From NCBI GenBank assembly GCA_036674765.1, contig JARVKI010000219.1:1-12970 (forward strand): a DNA stretch of 12,970 nt. Direction: 5' to 3'. A program made the translations under genes and the position numbers. The notes beneath the pieces were generated by a model. That model saw nothing but the letters and a program-made list of their open reading frames with translations. It was not told the DNA's origin and did not search any database. Source of the DNA: Seiridium cupressi. Lineage: Eukaryota; Ascomycota; Sordariomycetes; Amphisphaeriales; Sporocadaceae. Below, one piece after another: positions 1 to 8,899 of this stretch (its first letter is position 1; each line of letters begins with the position of its first letter).

Positions 1-462
1 AACTTTAAAATAATATATTAATATTAAGTTTATATTAATAAAATACGTAATATAAAATAAAAATATTAAGTTTTAAAAGTAAAAATATAATTATTAAGGT
101 TTAATAAGCTTTATTTATAAGTAAATAAATATTTAAATTAATTATTAAAATAATAATTATTTATATAAAAAATGTTTATTATATATATATTTATTTATTT
201 TTTTATTAATCTTATTTTATTTATATTTATTTAATAAGTAAAATTAATTATAATTAGTATTATTTAATAAATTTTATTAATTACTATTAATTTTTTAGTT
301 TTAATTAATTCTTGTTATTTACCTTGTTTTTATTATATTAGTATCTGGTATATTTGCTTTTTATATAGCCGCACCTGCTTATCTTCCCTTCGCTGGCTTA
401 GTCTGTGCTTACAGGGTAGCGTTTATTCCGTTCCGGCCTCCTTCCGGCTTATATTCGTAATA
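1..462 (-). repeat. LTR of gypsy family A/B, inverted copy C, truncated by window edge
   Basis: The reverse complement of this stretch matches the three plus-strand LTRs at 2963, 5534 and 12406 along its length. It includes the shared AT-rich core and the start motif ccggaacggaataaac, read here as its complement near 422-438. The LTR 5' terminus (tatta, from an ancestral TG start) is at 462. By comparison with the other copies about 27 bases of its 3' end lie left of the window, giving a full length near 489 bp. The five bases at 463-467 (taagg) would be one half of a target duplication whose partner is outside the window. The part at about 352-450 has escaped most RIP. Whether this is a solo LTR or the 5' LTR of an element extending leftwards cannot be decided. 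The sequence on its right is not the 3' end of this family, so it is not the 3' LTR of an element lying to the right. Confidence 0.88.
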
Positions 463-1989
463 TAAGGTTCTTTATTATAATAAAGCGCTAATTTTAAATC
501 GCGAAAACCGATTATAAAGCGAGTAAAGGCTGTATTTACGTTTTAAACCGTTTATTTATACCTTTTAACGAAAAGCTCCGCTTTTAAATTTTATACCGTT
601 TATATAATTTAAAGCTAGCCGGTTATTTAAAGCGTTATAAAACGTATGATTTTATCCGGCGGACGTATTTTTAACCCTGATTATTTAAAGATATAACTAT
701 TTTCGTTAAAGAATATTATATATATTAACAGATTAAAATATTTAAAATAACCCTTTTAAGCTTTTTTAACCCGTTATTAATATTATTCCGCTTTTAATTA
801 AACTTTTTTATTAATTATATAAATTTATTATTTAATTATAAAAAAATAAAATTATATATAAATATATATTAATAATAATAAACCGTTTAATAAAAATACG
901 TTATTTTATTTTTATTTTTAATATATTAGCGATTATATTTATAAACGCTTTTATTATAATAATATATCGCTTATATAAAACTTTAGTTATTATCGTTTTA
1001 AATTATAATATTTAATTTATTTTAACGTTTTAAAAAGAATTTAACTAGCGATTCGGCGTTATATTATACGTATTTATAATAATTTACCCGGAATTAAACG
1101 GTTAAATTAAAATAGTTAACGCCTTTATAAAGTAATATTTAAAGGCTTATTATACGTTTTACTAAGACGATTAAGCCGATTAGCTGCCGTTAATAGAATT
1201 CGCGACGAATAATTAAATATTTAAATTTACGGGAGTCTCCTCCTTTTTTGCGAACTACGGGTAGAACCCGTTTATAAAGACCGAGCCGGTACGCTAAAGC
1301 GACGCTTTAAAAACCGCTTTATAATAATAAGAATTTTATAACGCTATAATAGTAACGGATAAAATAAACCGCATTTTAACCGTAATTAAAATATTATTAA
1401 TTAATTTATAAGAAAAATAAATATATTTCGCGGATAAATATTATTTTAATATCGCGTTATTATAAATTAACGACTTTATATAAGTTAATATTAAAAATAT
1501 TAACTCCGGTTAATTTTTAATTAAATTAAATAATAAATAAATAAACCCGTTTTTAATTTCGCAAATTTACCGTTAAATTATAATTATAAAACTATTATTA
1601 ATATATAAAATTTTCTTAATTTTTTACGTTTTTTTAATTTAATATTATAAAAATAGTTTTTTATATTAAACTTTAATTAACGAAGCGTTTAACCGGTATA
1701 TTATAAGCGTTTTAATAACGGATAAAAGCGATATTAACATTAAAAAAAAAAGTAATACTTTAAAAAGATATTAAACTCCCGCCTCCGCTCCGGCGGTTTA
1801 AAATATAAAATTAAATAATTATACTTTTATAAACCTTTTTAAAAACCGGCCGAATATTTAAAAAAATGCGATAATACGATTAAAAAGTTTTACCGGTTTT
1901 TATTAACGAAATTAATATTATTAGTTTAACTTTAATAAAATAATAAGCGCGAAATAAGGGCGGAAAAACGCCGTAGCGCTAAGATTTAA
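463..1989 (+). pseudogene. Gypsy pol C-terminal half (integrase, GPY/F-like region, chromodomain), element D
   Basis: Translation with RIP in mind shows an integrase zinc-binding region from 510: IYVLNRLFIPFN, then LKLAGYLKRYKTYDFIRRTYF, where GH has become GY, then KEYYIY, where CxxC has become YxxY. The end of the catalytic core is clear in the frame of 1085: a degraded HPETDGQTER block, with the catalytic Glu now Lys (aaa at 1109-1111), and a stretch at 1160-1290 reading DD-AD-LPLIEFATNN and TGVSPFFANYG around RIP stops. A GPY/F-like region follows near 1470-1620 (NIKNINSG, then PFLISQIYR). A chromodomain lies at about 1753-1905 (KKILNSRLRSGGLKYKIK, then KPAEYLKKCDNTIKKFYRF), then a basic tail ending at a TAA at 1987-1989. 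The frame changes from phase 0 to phase 2 between about 830 and 1080, and again at an A-run at 1742-1751. Integrase would have inserted the element's cDNA, and the chromodomain probably targeted it to heterochromatin. It cannot make a protein now. Confidence 0.85.
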
Positions 1990-2962
1990 ATAAACTAATA
2001 AAAAAGCTAACCGTAATATTTACTCTAAACGAAACGAACGCAGGATAATTATTTTAATTCTTATTAACTTTAAAATAAAGCGAGGTTTTAAAGGCGATTA
2101 AAAAATAAAAATACGAAAATACGACGGCGATACGCTAAAAATACGACGGTACACCGGTTAAATAAATTACAAGGCATACCGGTTAAAAACTAAAACGATA
2201 TATTAATTAAATTATAAAAATTATAATAAACTAGGATTAAAAAACGATAGATTATTATTAAAAAGAAGTAAATACGGTTAAAAAACGTTAAAAAAACGAT
2301 ATTAACACGACGATAAGTTATAAAAATCGAATTTATTATTTCGACCTTTAAAGAAAAGTCGCGCTATATTAATTAACCTAGCTCGTTACCGTATTAAAAG
2401 GACGTTTAAATAACGATAAAAATACGGTTTAACTCCCGGTTATAATCCTCGTTTATTTACTTAAATTCGATTATTTCGGCGCGAATAACGTTATAAACGT
2501 AATAAAAAAAGTTACGCTTAGCGTTTTTTTAAATAATATAACTTTAATCGCCACTTTTTAAGCGTAATTAAAAAGATAAAACGTTAATAAAACGTTATTT
2601 AAACGCATTTAACTTTATAAAAATTTATAATAATTTTAACCTTTTAAATAAGGATTTTATAAGCGCGGTAAAAGCGAAGGGAATAAAAAACGTTATTACT
2701 TTCCCGGGTTTTTAAAAATACGTTATAAGTATTTTTCTAAGCGTAAAGTAATTAACCACGATTTTAAAACGTTATAATACTGTTTTTATTTACGTTTTAT
2801 TTTTTTTAACGGCGGTTAAGCTGTATTTAATGCGATAGCTTTTTTTAACAGCTTTAAAAGCGGTTATAAGCTTAATTATAACGCTAGTTACGGCGACGCG
2901 GTTAAATGCCTTTTAAAATATTTCCAGCTTACTATCGTTACTATAACGATTTACGGCTAAAC
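1990..2962. other. Unassigned AT-rich tract after element D pol
   Basis: This stretch of about 970 bp has no recognised gene. It is RIP-like in composition but keeps many CpG-containing words. It may be the 3' untranslated part of element D, another older repeat, or degraded host sequence. Short direct repeats occur at 2116-2127 and 2138-2149 (aaaatacgacgg) and at 2153-2161 and 2178-2186 (accggttaa). A stop-free minus-strand run of roughly 110 bases near 2798-2911 is too short to mean anything. No LTR start or end of element D could be located. Confidence 0.5.
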
Positions 2963-3439
2963 TATTATAAACATGGGTCGAGAGGAAGCCGGAACGGAAT
3001 AAACCCTACTCCGCAAGCACGGACCAAAACGATAACAAAAGGCAAGGCAGCTACGGCCGTATAAGGAACAAATATACTAAATATTAATACAGTGGGGATA
3101 AAGTAAACGGTAGGAACTAATTAAAACCGATAATTAAAAGTGATTAATAGGATTTAATAAGCGGAATTAATTATAATTAATATTATTTATTAAATAAATA
3201 TAAATAAATAAAATTAATAAAGGAATAAATAAATATATATACGATAAACGTTTTTTATATAAATAATTATTATTTTAATAATTAATTTAAATATTTATTT
3301 ATTTATAAATAAGGCTTATTAAGCTTTAACGATTATATTTTTATTTTTAAAACTTAATATTCTTATTTTATATTACGTATTTTATTAATATAAATTTAAT
3401 ATTAATATATTATTTTAAAGTTTATTTTAACGATAATAT

Positions 3440-3447
3440 ATTCGTTA
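3440..3447. repeat. Left 8-bp target site duplication of the MITE (attcgtta)
   Basis: This is identical to 3586-3593. The element-free sequence appears once at the same place in both LTRs of element B. Confidence 0.75.
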
Positions 3448-3585
3448 TTACGGTTTTATATACTAGTGATTTAATATATTATTATTACACGAAGAAGAAA
3501 GGAGGAAATTAAGTTTTAAACTAATATAACGGCTTTTTATAAGCGCCGTACCGCTAGCGCCTTAATGGCGTTTTAGTGCCGTAAC
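3448..3585. mobile_element. 138-bp MITE-like insertion in the 3' end of LTR A
   Basis: The other LTR copies read attcgttatattttaatt across this point. Here the same site reads attcgtta, then 138 foreign bases, then attcgttatattttaatt, so the insertion and its 8-bp duplication are defined by comparison with empty sites. The ends are imperfect inverted repeats: the left end starts ttacgg and the right end finishes ccgtaa followed by c. The right half is comparatively GC-rich and hardly RIP-mutated, with short hairpins such as acggc/gccgt at 3529-3550. There is no coding capacity. An 8-bp duplication is typical of hAT elements, but the ends do not show the usual hAT terminal motif, so the superfamily is left open. 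Confidence 0.75.
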
Positions 3586-3593
3586 ATTCGTTA
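3586..3593. repeat. Right 8-bp target site duplication of the MITE (attcgtta)
   Basis: This is the partner of 3440-3447. It is followed directly by the last two LTR bases (ta) and the leader, as in the uninterrupted copies. Confidence 0.75.
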
Positions 3594-3660
3594 TATTTTA
3601 ATTATTTTTATTTAAGTATATATTTTAGTTTAAGAATTATTAAATAATACTTTATAAACG

Positions 3661-5533
3661 ATAATAATACTTTAAACTTTAAGCGGAAATAATATTAAAA
3701 ACCCAACCGGCGGACCCGACGCTTTACGTATAATATATTAAATATAATAATAATAATAAAAGCTAGCGGTATAATTAGGCAACCTTTAACAGGCTTATAA
3801 TAGCGTCCGTAGCGATAACTAGCAACTCGTTAAGTAAATTACAGCCATCTTTATTATAACACCCGTTATTAACGGAACTAGTTATAAAATACTAATATTA
3901 TAGTTTTATAACGGTAAAAACGGTAACGTTTAAAGATTTTTTACTTAAATAAAAATATATCTACGCTTTTATAAAGATAATATTAATAACAGCTTTAATA
4001 AAATATTATACGTTATTAAATTTTTAAAAGAAAACGCTTTTAAATAATTTAAATTAATTATAAAGGATTATTTTAATTATAATAAAAACGATAAAAATAA
4101 AAAAACTAAAAAAGTCTTCGCCAATTATAATAAGTTTAAACGACGTTTTAAAGCTATTTTTAGCAACTTAAACGAAGTTTATATAATAAAAAAGAAGCTT
4201 ATATAACTTAAATAAAAGAATTTAATAATTAAATACGTATTAAAATTTAAGTAAATCGCTTTTAAAACCGAATAAAGTAATAACGATGCCTTTATAACGC
4301 TTTTTTACGTAAGATTTAAAAAAGGTATTAAAAACGAAATTATTAAAAAAAATCGATTAAAAAACCTTAATATTTATATTAAGAGAATTATTAAGATTAA
4401 TAACCGTTTATATAAAAAATAATTTAAAAAGTAAAAATAATTAAAAGGATTATAAATTAACGCGTAAATACGGCTTTAAGTTAATACCAGCCGATTACGA
4501 TAAAATAATTAATATCGCTTAAAAAACGATTAACGCGGAAAAACATTTTATAAAAAATATAATAAACTTATAAACCTTAACGTTATAAAGCGAAAGAATA
4601 ATAAATACGATAAAAAGTTAATAACGTATTATAATTATAAAAAGATAAGATATTTTATTAACGAATACTACTCGCTTAAAAAGGAACGACCTTTTAAATT
4701 AATTTTAAAAAGACGGTAATTTAACTTTATCGCGAAGAAATTAGTTAGGTATAATAACCTATTTTAAACGGTATATTATAACGATTAATGCGAAACGTAT
4801 AAACTAAGTAAGGACGGAGCAAGATAGTACCTTATAATACCGGTTATTAGGACTATCGCGGTAATAAGAAGAAGCCTCGCGGAACGACAAATTAACGCTT
4901 ACGGGCACCTTACGTATTCCGACGAAAGCGGAGACGAATTTAATTAAAACCAAGTTATTATCCGTTATATAAAATAATAATAAAAAAAAGAAAGCTTAAA
5001 TCGAGCCGACGCGTTAAAGCTACGACTAATTAAAAAAAGAATTAATAAAATTCTTATTATAATATAATAATTTATTAAATATTAAAACGACTTTAAAATA
5101 ATAATTATTTTTAAAAGATTATTTTATAACGCTTTAAAATTTAAAAATATCTTAATAAAAACTATTATAAAAAACGGGTTTAAAAACGCTTATACCTTTT
5201 ATATAATATTTAAAAATAACGTTTAATTAAAAATAAAATACTTAAATTACATAGATATATTTTAAATTAGTTATATTAACCGATTATATAATTAATATTT
5301 TAAAAAGAAATTAAAATATAAATTTTTCCCCGAAAAACTAAAATTAAACTTTATTAAAATATTATAAATTAAAAAATAAATAAAAAACGTTATTATTATT
5401 TATAAAAACCTTTAAAAATACGCGGTAATTATTAACGATTTATAAAAAATATACGAATACGTTTTAAAATTACGAACGTAAAATTAATATAAAATCGATA
5501 AATGTTTAATCTACGCTAATAAAAAGAGTTTAA
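3661..5533 (+). pseudogene. gag of element A, RIP-inactivated and split by element B
   Basis: This is the N-terminal 624 codons or so of the family's Gag-Pol frame, collinear base for base with 6073-7947 of element B apart from 2 extra bases in B. The start corresponds to an ata codon at 3661 or 3664 in place of ATG. Capsid-like sequence is visible (for example KVFANYNKFK, with cgacgt following). The CCHC knuckle is at 4627-4668, where all three Cys and the His have become Tyr (YxxY, Y, Y). Many TAA codons sit at positions where B has CAA, CAG or other codons, but the frame itself stays open from 3661 to 5533 with no indel. The coding sequence continues at 12885 after element B. Function when alive: capsid and nucleocapsid of the retrotransposon particle. 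Confidence 0.88.
5529..5533. repeat. Left 5-bp target site duplication of element B (tttaa)
   Basis: This matches 12880-12884. In B's own gag the homologous unoccupied site is ctcag at 7943-7947, which becomes tttaa by RIP changes alone. The 5-bp length is usual for Ty3/gypsy integrases. Confidence 0.9.
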
Positions 5534-6007
5534 TATTATAAATATAGGTTAAAAGAGAACCGGAACGGAATAAACCCTACTTTGCAAGCACGGACTAAAA
5601 TAAAAAAGAACGGACGCGTAAAAAGCAAATATTCTAAACACTAATACGGTAAAAATAAGGTAAACGATAAAAACCAATTAAAGCTAACGATTAAAAATAA
5701 TTAATAAAACTTATTAATTAATACTAATTATAATTAATTCCGTTTATTAAATAAATATAAATAAATAAGATTAATAAAAAAATAAATAAATATATATATA
5801 ATAAATATTTTTTATATAAATAATTATTATTTTAATAATTAATTTAAATATTTATCTATTTATAAATAAAGCTTATTAAGCTTTAACGATTATATTTTTA
5901 TTTTTTAAAACTTAATATTCTTATTTTATATTACGTACTTTATTAATATAAATTTAATATTAATATATTATTTTAAAATTTATCTTAATAATAATATATT
6001 CGTTATA
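5534..6007 (+). repeat. 5' LTR of element B (474 bp)
   Basis: It runs from tattataaatata to cgttata. The ancestral TG...CA ends are now TA...TA through RIP. It has the same length as the 3' LTR at 12406-12879, and the differences between them look mostly like C/T and G/A transitions, so LTR divergence here does not measure age. Confidence 0.93.
5813..5822 (+). promoter_or_regulatory. Possible TATA box in the LTR (tatataaata)
   Basis: This word is present at the same place in all four LTR copies (for example 3256-3265 in LTR A). It sits in the expected part of an LTR for a U3 promoter. RIP makes such AT words common, so this is weak evidence. Confidence 0.22.
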
Positions 6008-6072
6008 TTTTAATTATTTTTATTTAAATACGTATTCTAGTTTAAAAATTATTAAATAATATTTTATAAACG
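6008..6072 (+). other. Leader of element B with the degraded primer-binding region
   Basis: There are 65 bases between the LTR end and the gag start, equal in length to the leader of element A (3596-3660). The primer-binding site should lie at its very start, but RIP has made the sequence almost pure A/T and the primer tRNA cannot be named. Confidence 0.6.
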
Positions 6073-7395
6073 ATAATAGCACTTTAAACTCCTAGTAAAA
6101 ATAACGTTAAAAATCCAACTAGCGGATTTAACGCTTTACGTATAATATATTAAATATAATAATAATAGCAAAAGTTAATAATATAACTAGCTAACTTTTA
6201 ACAGGTTTACGATAGCGTTCGTAGCGATAATTAATAGCTCGTTAAATAAGTCGCGGCCATCCTTATTATAATACTTATCGCTTATAAAACTAATTATAAA
6301 ATATTAATATTATAGTTTTATAATAATAAAAACGGTAGCGTTTAAGGATTCCTTATTTAAATAAAAGTATATTTACGCTTTTATAAAAATAATATTAATA
6401 ATAATTCCGATAAAATATTATACGTTATTAAATTCTTAAAAAATAACGCTTTCGAATAATTTAAACTAATTATAAAAAACTACCTTAATAATAATAAAAA
6501 TAATAAAAACGAAAAGATTAAAAAAGTCTTCGCTAATTATAATAAATTTAAATAACGCTTTAAAACTACTTTTAGCAATTTAGACAAAATCCGTATAATA
6601 AAAAAAAAACTTATATAATTTAAATAAAAAAATTTTATAATTAAATATATATTAAAATTTAAATAAATCGCCTTTAAAATTAAATAAAACGATAACGATA
6701 CCTTTATAACGCTTTTTTATATAAAGTTTAAAAAAGGTATTAAAGATAAAATTACTAAGGAAAACCGATTAAACGATCTTAATATTTATATTAAAAAGAT
6801 TATTAAGATTAATAACTATTTATATAAAAAATAATTTAAAAAACGAGGATAATTAAAAAGGCTACAAACTAATGCGTAAATATAGCTTTAAGTTAATATT
6901 AACCGGCTACGATAAAATAATTAATATCGCCTAAAAAACGAATAGCGCGGGAAAACATCTTATAAAAAACATAATAAACCTATAAACCTCGACGCTATAA
7001 AGCAAAAAAACGGCAGGCACGATAAAAAACCGGTAACGTATTACAATTATAAAAAGACAAAATACTTCGCTAACGAATGCCGCTTATTTAAAAAAAAACG
7101 ACCCTTTAAACCAGTCCTAAAAAAACGACAAATTAACCTTATTATAAAAGAATTAATTAAGCACAACAGCCTATTTTAAACGGTATATTATAACGATTAA
7201 TATAAAATATATAAATTAAATAAAAACGGAGCAGGATAATACCTTATAATACCGGTTACCAGGACTATCGCGGTAGCAGGAAGGAGCCCCGCGGAACAAC
7301 AAATTAATACTTACGGATACCTTACGTACTCTAATAAAAATAGGGATAAATCCGACCAAAACCAGGTTATTATCCGTTACACGGGATAATAATAA
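6073..7395 (+). other. Gag region with CCHC zinc knuckle, element B
   Basis: The capsid-like part is readable from about 6290. Short blocks such as VYLRFYKNN, DKILYVIKFLKNNAFE, KVFANYNKFK, TFSNLDKIR and NRLNDLNIYIKKIIKINN resemble the retrotransposon Gag family of fungal gypsy elements. The nucleocapsid knuckle is at 7039-7080 with CX2CX4HX4C spacing. The first two Cys and the His are now Tyr, and only the last Cys (tgc 7078-7080) survives. A basic, proline-bearing tail follows (KKKRPFKPVLKKRQ), then a poorly RIP-mutated segment (VTRTIAVAGRSPAEQQ) near 7250-7310. The A-run at 7396-7408 holds a 2-base insertion relative to element A. Confidence 0.85.
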
Positions 7396-7406
7396 AAAAA
7401 AAAAAA

Positions 7407-8470
7407 AACCTAAATCAAGCCGCCGTATTAAAATTACGACTAATTAAAGAAAAAACTAATAAAATTCCTATTATAATACGATAATCCGCCAGGTATTAAA
7501 ACGACTTTTAAATAATAATTATCCTTAAGAAGTTATTTTATAACGCCCTAAAACTTAAAAACGTCCTAGTAAAAGCTGCCACGAAGGATAGGTTCGAAGA
7601 CGCTTATACCCCTTATATAATATTTAAAAACAATGCCTAATTAGGAATAAAACACTTAAATTATGCAAACTTATTATAAATTAGCTATATCGACCGGTTA
7701 TATAACTAATATTTTAAAAAAAAACTAAAATATAAATTCTTTCCCGAAAAACTAAAATTAAACCCTATTAAGATATTACAGGACGAAAAGCAAGTAGGAG
7801 ACGTTATTATCACTTATAAAGACCTTCGAGGATACGCGGTAATTACTAGCGACCCACAAAGAATACGCGAATACGTTTTAAGGTTACGAACGTAAAACCA
7901 ATATAAAATCGACGAATACCTAATCCACGCTAGTAAGAAAAGCTCAGCTTAAAAACAGATTAAGGAATATAATAAAACAGGACGACTTTTAATTAAACTA
8001 AGATCCCTTTTACCTAACGTTATTATAAGCTAGTAAGGAGAAAAAAACGACCTTAAAAAATTAATCGAAAAGACGTTTAAAAAATAACATAACGAAAAAA
8101 TCGGATTATAAGTCTACAGAATTATAAATAAGATTCGGATATAGCGATAAAATAAAGGATTAACGCCCTTTATATAAGTAATATTACGAATCTTTACAAA
8201 ATTAGAAATAAGGCAAAAAGCCGACAAATTAAAATATAACGAACCCTTAATATATTAAAACCGGGAAAGTTTATATATAAATTACGTTTTTACTTATTAA
8301 GAAGTAAAAAATAAAAAAAAACGACGACGATATCACCGACGCGACAAACGTCCGGGAAACGATTAAAACCGTATATAACAGGATAATAACGGTTAAATAT
8401 TAAATCTTTATACGCCACAAAAATAAGCGTATATAACCACCTTATAATTAAAATGCGAATTATAAGTTAA
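7407..8470 (+). other. Unassigned coding region between Gag knuckle and protease, element B
   Basis: About 350 codons in phase 0 are interrupted only by TAA/TAG codons that look like RIP-altered Gln or Trp. Its first 180 codons are also kept in frame in element A, so it was real protein. Readable blocks include DRFEDAYTPYIIFKNNA, KYKFFPEKLKLNPIKILQDE and GYAVITSDPQRIREYVLRLR, and a basic cluster near 8316-8350. I do not recognise a domain family. It is unusually long for the stretch between nucleocapsid and protease in gypsy elements. The phase changes to that of the protease at an A-rich point near 8469-8472. Confidence 0.7.
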
Positions 8471-8770
8471 AATATTAAAGCTTTAATTAATATAAAAGCC
8501 TAAAAATTTTTTATTTCGCTATAAATCGTTAATAAATTTTAAATATTATAAAAACGGAAAAAAACGCCTTATTAACTTAAAATTATAAATAAAAAATTAA
8601 TAATATATAATAATAAAATCGTTAATATAAAAACTACGTATATTTAAATTTATATTTAAAATTATAATAAAAAACTTACGTATAATATTATAAAAATTAT
8701 AAATTACGATTTAATTTTAAAGATACTTTAATTATAAGCGAGTAATCCCTAAGTAAATTAAAATATAAGC
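8440..8770 (+). other. Retropepsin-like aspartic protease domain, element B
   Basis: In phase 2 the codons from 8480 read ALINIKA, then a stop, then KFFIS. This matches the retropepsin active-site pattern ALIDxGAxxxFIS, with the catalytic Asp changed to Asn (aat at 8489-8491) and the Gly to Lys. About 70 codons later, 8708-8746 reads YDLILKIL, stop, L, stop, ASNP, corresponding to the YDxILGMxWLxxxNP strand typical of gypsy proteases. Spacing fits the family. The enzyme would have cleaved the Gag-Pol polyprotein. It is inactive here. Confidence 0.8.
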
Positions 8771-8899
8771 TAATTTTAATAAGATATATTAAAAAAAAAC
8801 TTAGCCTTTAAGTAATACCTAGCGAAAAAACCTTTAAATAAGCTTAAAATACTTAAATTTTACATTATAACTAAAAATATTAAACTAAAACTTATATAT

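Larger units (their letters stand above)
463..2962 (+). mobile_element. Element D: RIP-degraded Ty3/gypsy remnant, different family from A/B/C
   Basis: This stretch lies between inverted LTR C and the 5' LTR of element A. It holds the 3' half of a gypsy pol gene (integrase to chromodomain) and then about 970 bp of non-coding or unrecognised sequence. The integrase differs in sequence from that of element B, so D belongs to another family. Its upstream part (Gag, protease, RT) is not present to the right of LTR C and may continue left of LTR C outside the window. No LTR of D was recognised, and the right boundary is set only by the start of element A at 2963. D therefore looks like the oldest layer, into which C and A inserted. 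That order is inferred from the truncation, not proven by empty-site comparison. Confidence 0.75.
2963..3595 (+). repeat. 5' LTR of element A (487 bp plus a 146-bp insertion)
   Basis: This aligns with LTRs at 5534-6007 and 12406-12879 from tattataaa to the terminal cgttata. The terminal part is split by a MITE-like insert and its duplicated target site (3448-3593). Without these 146 bases the LTR is 487 bp, 13 bp longer than both LTRs of B. The extra bases fall in the U3 portion near 3040-3060 and a comparable segment is present in LTR C. The first 120 bases or so have escaped most RIP. Confidence 0.9.
2963..5533 (+). mobile_element. Element A: gypsy retrotransposon, 5' part (LTR, leader, gag), interrupted by element B
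   Basis: The element begins at the LTR terminus tattataaac (ancestral TG start, RIP-changed) at 2963. It runs through a 5' LTR, a 65-bp leader (3596-3660) and gag (3661-5533). At 5533 it is broken by the full-length element B. Homology to the same gag resumes at 12885 and continues past the window end, so the rest of A lies to the right. The five bases before the LTR (taaac, 2958-2962) would be its left target duplication, but the right copy is not in view. A is more heavily RIP-mutated than B in the shared gag, yet carries no frameshift there. Confidence 0.9.

Noticed and set aside
160..330. AT-rich palindromic core of the LTRs as a replication origin or scaffold site
   Set aside because: The extreme A/T content is what RIP produces, and it recurs in every LTR copy. 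Nothing specific supports an origin.
1249..1275. Hairpin acgggt/acccgt at about 1257-1271 as an RNA gene or terminator
   Set aside because: It lies inside the integrase coding frame (FANYG region), is only 6 bp long, and has no tRNA or snRNA features.
1395..2150. A pogo/Fot1-type transposase in the 463-2962 tract
   Set aside because: Isolated phrases such as NINSG and a basic C-terminal run suggested it. The full translation shows a gypsy integrase C-terminal region and chromodomain instead.
2798..2911. Stop-free minus-strand run as a small gene
   Set aside because: It is only about 110 bases, without a start codon, an RIP-aware family match or a conserved neighbour.
8618..8650. A second retropepsin-like motif (IVNIKTT)
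   Set aside because: The site at 8480-8521 matches the active-site pattern much better, and its distance to the ILGMxWL strand at 8708 is right. One protease is enough.
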